DNA of 64,000 bases, taken from positions 85,001 through 149,000 of the forward strand of contig CAUYUJ010015943.1 of the NCBI GenBank assembly GCA_963575745.1, given 5' to 3'. Below the pieces are notes generated by a model that saw nothing but the letters and a program-made list of their open reading frames with translations, made no database searches and was not told where the DNA came from. This stretch comes from Prorocentrum cordatum. Taxonomy: Eukaryota; Sar; Dinophyceae; Prorocentrales; Prorocentraceae. The first letter of the stretch is position 1. The number at the start of each line of letters is the position of its first letter. Shown one piece after another: positions 22,078 through 31,379 of this stretch. The translations under genes and the position numbers were made by a program.

Positions 22078-23436
22078 TCATCGCTTGCGTTTCGGCGTGC
22101 GCTTCTGCTTCGGCGTACGCTTCTGCTTCGGCGTGCGCTTCTTCACTTTTCTGAGTGACATGCATGTGCCTGGGTAGTCCTTCCTGGAATTCCCCGCTGT
22201 GAACTTGTTGCGCCATAAACAGTAATGGTACAAGAAGCATCGGTAGCGAGCGCGCTTCATCTTTGACAGCCAAGCCAATTTGTCCAAACGCGACCACAAC
22301 TGTTCCGCCGCCTGAGAGTTCAATGTCTTTTTATGAACAATGGCTGGTGTTTTGCACTTGTGCTTCTTGCTGTGATACCCATCCAGATAACATTTATCGC
22401 ATAGCGATCCTTCGAAATGCTTAGCGACTACGCAACCACAATCGCACGCGTACTTGCCAACAATCATCTTGGTTTTCTTCATATCAACTAAACATTCTTT
22501 TTTGTATGCTGTGTTCTCACCGTTCAACATCTCACCCAAATGAAGAATTTCGTTGCCACCTCCCTTGCGGTTCTTCATGTTCACGGTTGCGTAGAGCCCG
22601 CCAGTTTGAGTGCGCGCAATCTTGATGTTTTCAATCTGCGTCGCTGCTCTGCACCTCGACTTTGATTTCGCCTTTGCTTTAGCAGTGGCATGCATCTTCT
22701 TGATGGCTCTTTCCAACCTCTTGGAGTTGGGGCGTCCAGGAAGATTTTTCTTTGCATACTTCTTCTCTGTCTCCGCCAGTTTCCGATTGCATTGGAAATT
22801 GCCGTCGGTGACAACGTCAAGTTTACCGCGCGGTTGCTCGTATAACGGATCGTCCCGGGCAGCATTGAAAATCACGTGCAGGCCTTTGTTGTCCACGTCG
22901 AAAACTTCGTCGCCATCTGGCACTGGGTCGTTGACATCAAAGTCAAAGACGCCCTCTTGCAAGCGCAAGAAACAAAATATAGCTTGCCAAATGGCACCGC
23001 TTAGTTGGTAATTATTCTTTACAGATTGAACTGCTTTACTGGAATTCCCGATGCTGATGTCAGGATACGACAACGATATCACTGCCGCCTCGGCACCCGC
23101 CGATACACCTGCGCGACACATTCGATGCCACATCTGCACAAGGTAATTATATGTGAAGCCAAGTTGTGCGTGCACTAGAAGAATTGGGTTGTTATCAGTT
23201 TTCGTCATAATGTTTTCCTTTGAACCAGAACGCGCAATGTAGTTTAGTTTGTAACGTAACCCACAAGATCTGTTCGTGCAAAGCTTCGTTGAGTGGCGCA
23301 CCGTGCTCCACTCAGCTCCGTTCCAAACAGTAGCATCATGCGTCCAGCAGTGCCCTTGCTTCTTCTCTAAATCAGAGCCGCATTCTTTGCACGAATCTAT
23401 ATCCGGCCAAATTATCGGAATAATTTCTTCTACCAT
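22078..23436 (-). CDS. Island ORF2, cysteine-cluster protein
   Basis: The first ATG is at 23,436 (MVEEIIP), giving 452 residues to TGA at 22,078. An in-frame extension upstream to 23,462 opens at a possible splice acceptor in phase with ORF3. Cysteine groups: CKEC near residue 16, LCTNRSCG about 40 residues later, then after a basic region YACDCGC and LCDKC with histidines (HSKKHKC). Between them are HAQLGFTYNYLVQMWHRM and KLDVVTDGNFQCNRK. The C-terminus is a short KRTPKQ repeat. The arrangement recalls cysteine-rich proteins that accompany some eukaryotic transposons (for example those named CxC with KDZ transposases), but I cannot confirm homology. Likely zinc- and nucleic-acid-binding. Confidence 0.75.
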   Translation of the reverse strand: MVEEIIPIIWPDIDSCKECGSDLEKKQGHCWTHDATVWNGAEWSTVRHSTKLCTNRSCGLRYKLNYIARSGSKENIMTKTDNNPILLVHAQLGFTYNYLVQMWHRMCRAGVSAGAEAAVISLSYPDISIGNSSKAVQSVKNNYQLSGAIWQAIFCFLRLQEGVFDFDVNDPVPDGDEVFDVDNKGLHVIFNAARDDPLYEQPRGKLDVVTDGNFQCNRKLAETEKKYAKKNLPGRPNSKRLERAIKKMHATAKAKAKSKSRCRAATQIENIKIARTQTGGLYATVNMKNRKGGGNEILHLGEMLNGENTAYKKECLVDMKKTKMIVGKYACDCGCVVAKHFEGSLCDKCYLDGYHSKKHKCKTPAIVHKKTLNSQAAEQLWSRLDKLAWLSKMKRARYRCFLYHYCLWRNKFTAGNSRKDYPGTCMSLRKVKKRTPKQKRTPKQKRTPKRKR

Positions 23437-23457
23437 TGCAGAGCTGACTTCTCTGGG

Positions 23458-23779
23458 GTCGGCTAGAAGCCGACTTGTTTCCGGTTGGCAAACAGCCAAG
23501 ATGTTTTGAGCCGATGGCTACTGCCGCGACAACAATCAATATTGCCATCGCAACGATATGAAAGCGCACGCATGATTAAGTGCATCTGCAAGGCATTAGT
23601 TCTTTTTTCTCAAACGCAACATTAAATCGAGTTTCTCCTACATCGCTAGCAGCGACAGTATGCAAGCACGCGCGTGGGCTTCGCCGCTAGCAGCGGCGTT
23701 ATACAAACGATCGGCATAAGTTTCGCTGCTAGAAGCAGCGTTTGTATATGCAATCGACCAGCAGTTGAAATCTCAACTA
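23458..23779 (-). other. Hairpin cluster between ORF3 and ORF2
   Basis: Perfect 6-bp stems at 23,458-23,474 (coding loop TTCTA), 23,682-23,698 (TGCTA) and 23,724-23,740 (TTCTA, inside an outer 8-bp stem ATACAAAC/GTTTGTAT), plus a 4-bp stem at 23,643-23,655 (TGCTA) and a 6-bp stem with 4-nt loop at 23,764-23,779. The first one lies 22 nt upstream of the ORF2 ATG. Confidence 0.8.
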
Positions 23780-23868
23780 CCAAAATGTACGAAGTTAAAA
23801 AGCGAAAGGTGCAAATTGACAGCAAGCAGCTGCCTTCAGATTCAGTCGCAGAGTTGCGCGAACCTCTA

Positions 23869-26064
23869 TCAGTACATACCCTCACGTTGGTGACCAAACA
23901 CGTCCTCCTCATCCAAATCGTTGTTGCTTGGGCGAGATCCCGCTGACATTCCCGCGTTGACGCGAGACTCATGAACAGCGCGGGCCACTTCCTCTCTGTT
24001 AGTTTCCTCCCACGCTCTCTCCATGTTCTCATCTTCGCCGACTAGATCTGCCTCGGCCGTGGTCCTCTCTTTTTTGGGTGCGCCAGGAATCTCTGGCTCC
24101 TCTGCCCTGCTGCGCTTCCTCTCAGGCGTCTCAGGCGTATCAGCAGTCAGATCAAACTCGCTTCCGTGGTGAGGCTCTGCTTTCATTGATAGAATGCGCT
24201 GCCTTTCTTGCATGTCCTCGATGGTACCACAAAACGCAATCGGGGCTGCATTCGCGCTGCGTTCCAAAGAGCTAAACCCAGCAGCCGTCAATAGGGGATG
24301 GTCGTATGACTGAGGCGCCATTGATGGATCATTGAACAATCCTCTGGCGCCCCGTGCAGATGAAGGCCTGATCGTTCTGGAACGGGGAATCGGCTCACCT
24401 CTCATAGCCCTGCTCAAATATTCCAACGACCACTTCACATCCTCATGGTAGTTCGGCGGGACCTCCTTTAACTGTCCATTTTTCCACTTCTGCATAAGGA
24501 TTTTCACTTCTGGTTTGAATATATCCATTTCTTCACCAACCGGCCAATGGATGATTGGCACATCCACCATCTCTCTGGTAGCATTGCGGTGGATGATCCC
24601 TTCGCGAGTAACGACGATGGTGTGGAAACGACGCCTGAATGCAACCCAGTCCTCTTCGTCGGCCTCTTCATCTATTGACGGCATAATAAGTTTTTGCCAA
24701 TCCTTGTCGGTGATCTTATCTTTGCGCAAAAACCTCTTGGACAATTTGCTGTCGCATTGCTGACTCACAGCTTGGCGGCACGAATACATGTCGAACCCTG
24801 AACCTCCCCACCTGGCCCATAGAAGAGCATCTACCTCTGCGGGATACAAAAAAGCTTTCACCAGATCGGCGCCAAGCTGATAGAACTTCCCGTCATCAAA
24901 GATACACGGCTTGAAAACATTGTTTCGCTCGCCTCTGAACATATCAATAAATTTGGCGGTCGCTATGGCAGGTTGAACATCGTCTCTCTTTTCTTCTTCT
25001 ATCCAATGATTGGACACCATGAAGGCGTGCGTCCGTGAACACAAACTTTTACCGCATTCCGAAATTCCGATCCATAGAATTCCATGTTCCTTATGCGTTG
25101 CAATCTTATCTTTCAGGACCAAGTCCATGAACCACGGCTTCAAATCTTTATAGGTTGTGAAATTGAAATCAATCTTTCTGGCAGTAGACGCGCCTCTTGC
25201 CAAACAGTCTAAGAACGATCTGCACTTTGCTTCTGGCCAATCCAAGATTGGGCTTCCTGGCTTTTTGGTCCACACGTCAACCCACTCCGCGAATTGCCCT
25301 TCGTTGTTTGAGGAGGGTCTCATCTTTCGCATGAACTCGTAACCAGCTGAGATCTTGTTGAAATCAACTTGCTTCTCTTCAACATCACCCGACCATTTGC
25401 CGTAGCGAACTTGAAAACCACCAAGCCCTTCAAATAGTTTCTGGAATATTTTCTTAGTCACCACTGGGTTGTGAGGCCACCACGAATGGCAGTGCAGAGA
25501 GCCGCAAGCCAGTTCTTCTTGCACCTTCACAAGCTTTTGCTGTTCGTCGAACATAATGTGTTTGATGACGTGCCACTTTTCGCCGGCGGGCACTATTGCC
25601 AGTTGCATTGTGTACGCCACTTGCCAGGAACCCGACGGACCGAATGGATGTGGTAAGTTTTTGTAGTTCCCTTTGTCCATCTCTTTTGCAATCAACCCTT
25701 TCACATGATCATTGTAATTGCCGTTCCACTCATTGCTCCAATCAATATTACCGTGGAAATCATTTGCCAAATTCTCCACAATCTTTTTGGCATCGTCTTC
25801 AAACTTCCCGCTCCATTCGAAAATGCAATCAACAGCCCACTTGTTTTTCTGACTAACGTTCGTGTGTGGGAAGGCGTAGATAGGTAAGTCTGCAGCTTCG
25901 GTCAACGCAGGAGCATCAAACTTGATGATTGGTTTCTCCGTAACAAAATGCAGCTTGTTATTGTCAAGTTGCTTTTCTGTGTCTGCGAGAATTTGATTTG
26001 TCTTCCCTGGCATTTCTAACGCAACGCCTAATGTTTTCATGCCGCCGCATATAACGTTAGCCAT
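23869..26064 (-). CDS. Island ORF3, P-loop / SF3 helicase-like protein
   Basis: From ATG 26064 to TGA at 23,869, 731 residues. Near residue 340 there is GILWIGISECGKSLCSRTHAF: hydrophobic residues followed by G-x4-GKS, a Walker A motif. About 55 residues later NVFKPCIFDDGK gives a hydrophobic-DD Walker B. This spacing and context resemble the superfamily 3 helicase half of replication initiator proteins. The N-terminal 250 residues (with GSLHCHSWWPHN and GYEFMRKM) could be an endonuclease domain, but a real HUH/Tyr signature is not clear. The C-terminus is acidic and disordered. A donor GAGG|GTATGT at 23,880 lies just before the stop, so the message may be spliced onward. Function inferred: replication or mobilisation ATPase of a mobile or virus-like element. 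Confidence 0.75.
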   Translation of the reverse strand: MANVICGGMKTLGVALEMPGKTNQILADTEKQLDNNKLHFVTEKPIIKFDAPALTEAADLPIYAFPHTNVSQKNKWAVDCIFEWSGKFEDDAKKIVENLANDFHGNIDWSNEWNGNYNDHVKGLIAKEMDKGNYKNLPHPFGPSGSWQVAYTMQLAIVPAGEKWHVIKHIMFDEQQKLVKVQEELACGSLHCHSWWPHNPVVTKKIFQKLFEGLGGFQVRYGKWSGDVEEKQVDFNKISAGYEFMRKMRPSSNNEGQFAEWVDVWTKKPGSPILDWPEAKCRSFLDCLARGASTARKIDFNFTTYKDLKPWFMDLVLKDKIATHKEHGILWIGISECGKSLCSRTHAFMVSNHWIEEEKRDDVQPAIATAKFIDMFRGERNNVFKPCIFDDGKFYQLGADLVKAFLYPAEVDALLWARWGGSGFDMYSCRQAVSQQCDSKLSKRFLRKDKITDKDWQKLIMPSIDEEADEEDWVAFRRRFHTIVVTREGIIHRNATREMVDVPIIHWPVGEEMDIFKPEVKILMQKWKNGQLKEVPPNYHEDVKWSLEYLSRAMRGEPIPRSRTIRPSSARGARGLFNDPSMAPQSYDHPLLTAAGFSSLERSANAAPIAFCGTIEDMQERQRILSMKAEPHHGSEFDLTADTPETPERKRSRAEEPEIPGAPKKERTTAEADLVGEDENMERAWEETNREEVARAVHESRVNAGMSAGSRPSNNDLDEEDVFGHQREGMY

Positions 26065-26072
26065 CAGCTAAC
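26056..26072 (-). promoter_or_regulatory. Hairpin with the ORF3 start codon in its loop
   Basis: The coding strand reads GTTAGC-TGATG-GCTAAC: a perfect 6-bp stem whose 5-nt loop contains the ATG of ORF3. It belongs to the same loop class as the intercistronic hairpins. This could control translation start, but the role is inferred. Confidence 0.7.
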
Positions 26073-26251
26073 CTTCTTGCCAACAAGCAGTCAGCGCAGT
26101 TTGTTCGCTGGGCGTGCTTGAGCCTCTGAGGCGAGGAGAAGGAGAGGAGGAGGCAAATGATAATAATGATAATACATAACGAAAATGAACAATGATACAA
26201 TAAATCAAGATGATGGTAACAATACATATCATACTCTATCACGATAGATGA

Positions 26252-26680
26252 ATTGAAGCGCAGTTACCTTCAGAATGCCCTTGGCGCATTCTCTGGAATA
26301 TTTTGTCGCACCGGCAATATTCATCTCCCTGCGGCGGCCGAAGACGCAGAAGGCCTTCGACATTCGGAATCAGAGAGCAGGGCGGCCAAGAATGCAAATG
26401 ATGATTATGATAATGATACATATAATGCAATATGTATAAGTATGTATTGAAGCGCAATTATCTTCAGAGCACGCTTGGCGCACTCCCTGTCGCACCGGCA
26501 ATATCCGTCTCCTTCGGCGGCCGAAGACGCAAAAGGCCTTCGACACTCGGAATCAGAGAGCAGGGCTGCCAAGAACGCAAATGATGGTTATGATAGTGAT
26601 ACATATACTGCAATATGTATAAGTACGTATTGAAGCGCAATTATCTTCAGAGGACGCTTGGTGCACTCTCTGTCGCACCG
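26252..26680. repeat. Tandem repeat, units of 194 and 183 bp
   Basis: ATTGAAGCGCA begins units at 26,252, 26,446 and 26,629 (the last truncated). Each unit carries CGGCGGCCGAAGACGC, GGCCTTCGACA and an AT-rich end with ATATGTATAAGTA. This is the right border of the AT-rich island. Confidence 0.9.
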
Positions 26681-26689
26681 GCGGTCTCG

Positions 26690-26940
26690 CCCCCAGCGCC
26701 GGCGGTCTCTCTGTCGCACCGGCGGTCTCTCTCGCACGTCTCTGTCGCACCAGCGGTCTCTCTGTCGCACCGGCGGTCTCTCTCGCACGTCTCTGTCGCA
26801 CCAGCGGTCTCTCTGTCGCGAGGGAAGGCGAGGAGGGGAGAGAATTTTTCCAGTGTCGCCGCAGCGAGCGAGCGTCTCTGCAGCGAGCGAGCGTCTCTGC
26901 AGCGAGCGAGCGAGCGTCGCTGCAGCGAGCGAGCAGTCGC
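26690..26940. repeat. 51-bp and GAGC-rich tandem repeats
   Basis: CTGTCGCACCGGCGGTCTCT units alternate with CGCACGTCTCTG at a 51-bp period (26,711 and 26,762), followed by CAGCGAGCGAGCGTCTCTG repeats at about 26,870-26,935. Confidence 0.85.
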
Positions 26941-26949
26941 TCCCGGTGT

Positions 26950-26958
26950 CTTCGTCGT

Positions 26959-27026
<68 letters not shown>

Positions 27027-27051
27027 TCGCCGCCGCCGCCGTCGTCGTCGT

Positions 27052-27095
<44 letters not shown>

Positions 27096-27329
27096 TCGCC
27101 GCCCTCGTCGTTGTCGTCGTCGCCGCCGCCGCCGTAGTCGTCGTCTTCGCCGCCGTCTTCGCCGCCGTCGTCGGCCTGCTCCTGGCGCCCTCGGGGGCTG
27201 CCGTCCACACTCCCGCCTCGGAGTGTGGACGACCGCAGCGCCGTCCCCCGAGGGCCCAGGCTTGTCGTCGCCGTAGCGTCGTCTTCGCCGCCGCCGCCGT
27301 TGCGTCGTCGTCGTCGCCGCCGTCTTCGC

Positions 27330-27382
<53 letters not shown>

Positions 27383-27399
27383 TCTTCGTCGTCCGCCGC

Positions 27400-27457
<58 letters not shown>

Positions 27458-27460
27458 GCT

Positions 27461-27540
<80 letters not shown>

Positions 27541-27560
27541 CGGCGTCGGCGCCGCCCTGT
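26950..27560. repeat. (CGT)n/(CCG)n triplet-repeat tract
   Basis: About 600 bp of CGT and CCG triplets, split in two by the hairpin at 27,187-27,255. Open frames through it (poly-V, poly-S, poly-R, poly-D, poly-T) occur in most frames of both strands and are not genes. Confidence 0.9.
27187..27255. repeat. Interrupted hairpin within triplet repeat
   Basis: The arms are GCCCTCGGGGG-CTGC-CGTCCACACTCC and its reverse complement, with an extra insertion of about 9 nt in the right arm and a 6-nt loop. Confidence 0.8.
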
Positions 27561-27810
27561 CCCCGTCCCTCAGTAGGGCGAGGAGCGGCCCTTGCCCCAG
27601 CAGCTCTTGCCCCCCCAGTTGTTCTGCAGCTCGTCCTTTTCCGGCGGGGGGGGCGGCGGCGGCAGCGACGACAACGACGACGACGAATATCCTCGCCGTG
27701 CGCGTAGTTGCAGCGCTCGCCCTGCTTGCAGAAGCCTTTGGCCCAGTAGCGGCAGAGGTCGGTCTTCCAGCGCGAGTCCTTGTGAGCCGTTATTTTTTTC
27801 TAATTCGCGC

Positions 27811-27900
27811 TACTCTTGCGTCTGGCCAGACCAATTCTAGCCTCGAGGTGGCGCGCGGGCCACCCCGAGGCTAGAATTGGTCTGGCCAGACGCAAGAGTA
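27811..27900. repeat. 42-bp-arm perfect hairpin
   Basis: Arms 27,811-27,852 and 27,859-27,900 are reverse complements with a single mismatch and a 6-nt loop. It lies between two triplet-repeat tracts and matches no coding frame I trust. Confidence 0.9.
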
Positions 27901-27989
27901 GTGCGTTGGGAGTTTAGGGTTTCTGTCTTTGTAGTGCTGCTGCTTCTCGTGCTGCTCCTGTTCGTCCTGCGCCTGCTTGGCGCGCTGCT

Positions 27990-28325
<336 letters not shown>

Positions 28326-29356
28326 TTCCAGGCAGCTCCCTCCACCCAAGCGGCCCGGAAGCTCGCCGGCGCCAAGCCAGGCTGACGAGGAGACGCCATG
28401 CCACCGACTAGAGAGAAGGGTTATGGATTCAGCTATGGATGGCTTGTGCCAGAGCTGATACGGATGTCTTCGTCGGGGTCGTCGTCTTCGTCGTCGCCGC
28501 CGAGCCCGCCGCCGAGTCCTCTCTCCTCCTCCCTTCCCTTTCTCCTCCCTCCTCTCCTCCTCCTCCCTCCTCCTCTCTTCCCTTGCTCTTCCCTCCTCCT
28601 GCCTCGCTCCCTCTCCCTTCCCTTCCTCCTCTCCTCCCTTTCTTTCCTCCCTCTTTCCTTTTCTTTTTCCTTTTTTCCATCTTAAGAGGATGGACGACCC
28701 CCCACTCGACAACGAATCTTTTCAGATTCGTTGTCGAGCACCCTCTTGTAAAAAACCGCCGTGGACGTTCAACCGCGGCGGCCTTCGGAGCGGGAAAGCG
28801 CGTCGGGAATCGCCGCGGACGTCGCGCGAGCCGCGGCAGGAAAAAAGCCTTTGGAGAACACGCTGGGGCATGACAACGGACGTCGACGTCGACGTCGGAA
28901 GCGCACGGCCGCTCCCGCCTTGGGCTTTTGCTGCGCAACGCACCAACAAATATTGCGCCTTGAATGTAGAGAAAATCTGAGAAAGTCCAAGGCGGCGCGT
29001 GACGTGTGGAGGTCTCTTCTCTTCTGTGCGCAGGCGCGCACCGCGCACTATGCAACGCAATGTGCCGGAGATACGTCCTCCTCGCGCGGACCCCCCGCAA
29101 ACTTTCCAAAAATGCCAATCCCCGTCCCTTCCCTACCCTGCCCTACCCCACTGTCCGACTGTCCTCCTCCTCCTCCTTCCTTCTCCTCCTCCTGCTCTTC
29201 AATTCAAGTCTCAAGTCCCCCCCATCCTTCCTTACTCGCCCCCCTCGCTCTCACCCCTCACCTCTCACCGTTGCCCTCCTCACCTGAGCCTCATCCTCAT
29301 CCTGTCCAAACCTCCCCCCTCTTCTCATCCTCATCCTCGTTCACCCTGTACTGGGC
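28326..29356. other. No gene recognised; polypyrimidine tract and hairpin
   Basis: A CCT-rich tract at about 28,510-28,680 ends at a perfect 15-bp hairpin (28,705-28,719 with 28,724-28,738). Minus-strand frames at 28.7-29.1 kb are fairly complex but lack any recognisable domain. A second C-rich tract lies at 29,160-29,340. Confidence 0.45.
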
Positions 29357-29546
29357 TCAAGCGGCCCGGCTGGCCTGGGACTCTGCCAGCACCATCTGCA
29401 ATTCGACGCCAGGCTGCATGATGGCTTCCTCCCAACGCAACGGGTCCTGGGATCCCCTCAACAAGTGAATGCGCCTAATGAGCGCCATGGCCCCGTCCAT
29501 GTGGGCCATCGCGTGCTTGCCTTTGTGGAGACCGATGATGTAATAC
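29357..29546 (-). CDS. C5-cytosine DNA methyltransferase, C-terminal exon
   Basis: A 190-nt exon. The acceptor CGAGCAG|G is entered in phase 2, exactly matching the donor at 30,498. The junction makes RDR-YYIIGLHKG, which corresponds to motif VIII of C5-methyltransferases (typically QxRxRxxIxG). The rest (MALIRRIHLLRG, LRWEEAIMQP) does not show a clear target-recognition domain or motifs IX and X, so the enzyme may end early or continue in another exon. A TGA closes the frame at 29,357. Confidence 0.75.
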
Positions 29547-30497
29547 CTGCTCGGGCCCTGGGCTCGCAACAGCAAGGCACATGCCAAAACTGTGCGCATG
29601 TATGAAACATGAGGGCGACGAAACAACGTGGATGGATCCGAACAGACCCTCCCGCCCCACCGCGCACGCGGCCCACCCCCAACCCCAGCGATGGCTGGCT
29701 CAGAAATAAGATGATAAAAAACCACAGATCGCACACTTCGAAATCAAAGTCAACAGGTTAAAGGCAAACCCAAATCAGGCTCTCGGGCCCTTGATCCCTT
29801 GAGTAACTCTACGGCGACTCGACGGGTCACGTGCAGAGTCGATGAAGAAAATGCGGTGAGCGGCAGGCGGGCAAAGGGACCCTTCCCACTTAAGTCACTT
29901 GATCACTTGAGTCACTTGAGTCTCACCAGAAAAAAGGCGGGGGCAGAGAGGATGAGGTATGAGTTGGTTCCCAGACTCCCATTGGATTGGAGTCCTGGAC
30001 TGGCTGCTGCCACAAAGATAAGAGTGATAATATATTAGGTGGTGATGGCATATGGTCTGAGTCTGAATCAGTCTGAGTCTCAGTCACCAACGATGGCGGG
30101 AAGAGGGGGCACGAGCGTCAGCGGCAACGAAACCCGAAACCCAAGGGGGCCGAGGTCGTGAACCCCCAAAGGCCCAAAGCTGGCCGTGCCCGCCCCTTCC
30201 CCTTCTGCCGCCGGCACACGAGGGCACGCCGAATCAACACAGGTGCTTACGGCCGAACATTAGATGTGAGATGTGACAATGCGGCGACATGCTGCTTGCG
30301 GCAGGCAGCTTGCGCTGGCTTACATCTACATGAAACTCTCACGAAAACCATGCATGTTACATAATGCCCGAATCTTGAATCGTGCGAATCATGCCACGAT
30401 TAGACGCAACTCTGCGCACGCCAGATTGTCAAACCCCCTGGATGTGGTCATGAGTCAGGACTCAGGACCACGGGCGCGCGCCGAGGGCTGAGGGCAC
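29547..30497 (-). other. Methyltransferase intron
   Basis: 951 nt, donor GACAG|GTGCCC and acceptor CGAGCAG. Contains stretches of TGAGTCTGAGTCA-like short repeats near 29,880-30,090. No exon seen inside. Confidence 0.7.
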
Positions 30498-31379
30498 CTG
30501 TCGCGCACAGCAGAGGTGACCCAGGGGTCGAGGTTCTCGGTGTAGCACTTGTAAATATAACGGCCCTTGCTAGACAGGGTGTGCAGAAAACGCTGAAGTG
30601 GAGTCTGGGCAGCACCTGTAACACCTGCATCATCTGCACGAGCATCAGGACGATTCATGCCCAATACATTCTCCTGCAAGAACGCGGAAGGCTCCAACAA
30701 ATCGAGAGCCCGATGTATCCCGCTACTGGCATCGAACGAAGGGTGTGCGCACACGCCGTCGTCGGGATACCTTCCACGGCGGGCCTGGCTGAAAGGTTGG
30801 CACGGGAAGCCCGCAATCAAGAAGTCTGGTCGGCCTGACCGTTCGGACATGCAATTTTTGATGCTGTTTCGCTCGATAATTGTTCCAGATATTTCATCTT
30901 TGATTCCCCTGTGGGTGCCATCCAGCACGTCCAAGAAAGCGTGCATGTCTGTGAAAAAAATACTCAGGGCTCTGTTTGGATATGTCTGTGGTGCGGCATT
31001 GCAGCATGAACGCCCTAGTCTTCGAGTCGCAACTCACGACGGTTCTGTAAGGGATGCCCAACATCTCGAAACAGAACGCCTCACTGCCCATGCCGCTGCA
31101 TAAACTGACAACAGCGATTGGGCGCGACTGTCGCCCTCTTGTAACAGATAGCTTTGACGAGGCATCTATGTACTTCCACCATTCGCGTGGCTGAATGTTT
31201 GCGATCGGCTCTTGCTCTGGGCCGCCAGGGCCGACAGTAGCCAAGTCACCTCGTGAAGCGAAGATTGAAGAATTGTAGAGCACCCGTGGTTCTGACAAAA
31301 TTCTCGTCGGCGCAACGCCATCATCATCACCATCGCCATCAATGTCGTCGGACACACAAGCCCAGGGCGACGTTGCCAT
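30498..31379 (-). pseudogene. C5-cytosine DNA methyltransferase, catalytic exon with frame break
   Basis: From a possible start at ATG 31379 (MATSPWACVSDD) the frame carries SLCSGMGSEAF, the AdoMet-binding motif I (FxGxG type). It then breaks: motif I is in one frame, while MHAFLDVLDG, GFPCQPFS (motif IV with the catalytic cysteine) and ENVLGM (motif VI) are in the next. The switch coincides with a seven-base T run (30,960-30,954 on the minus strand); a one-base length change there would restore one frame. The exon ends DPWVTSAVRD at 30,498 in phase 2. It transfers a methyl group to cytosine C5 in DNA, a family also known inside some dinoflagellate retroelements. The break may be a sequencing error or true decay. 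Confidence 0.8.

Noticed and set aside
23869-26064. A complete HUH endonuclease domain in the N-terminal part of ORF3.
   Set aside because: The HCH and Y-x4-K-like words are present, but their order and spacing do not make a clear motif set; only the P-loop part is claimed.
26615-27874. Long plus- and minus-strand frames over the CGT/CCG repeats.
   Set aside because: Poly-V, poly-S, poly-R, poly-D and poly-T products of triplet repeats; open in most frames with no non-repetitive core.
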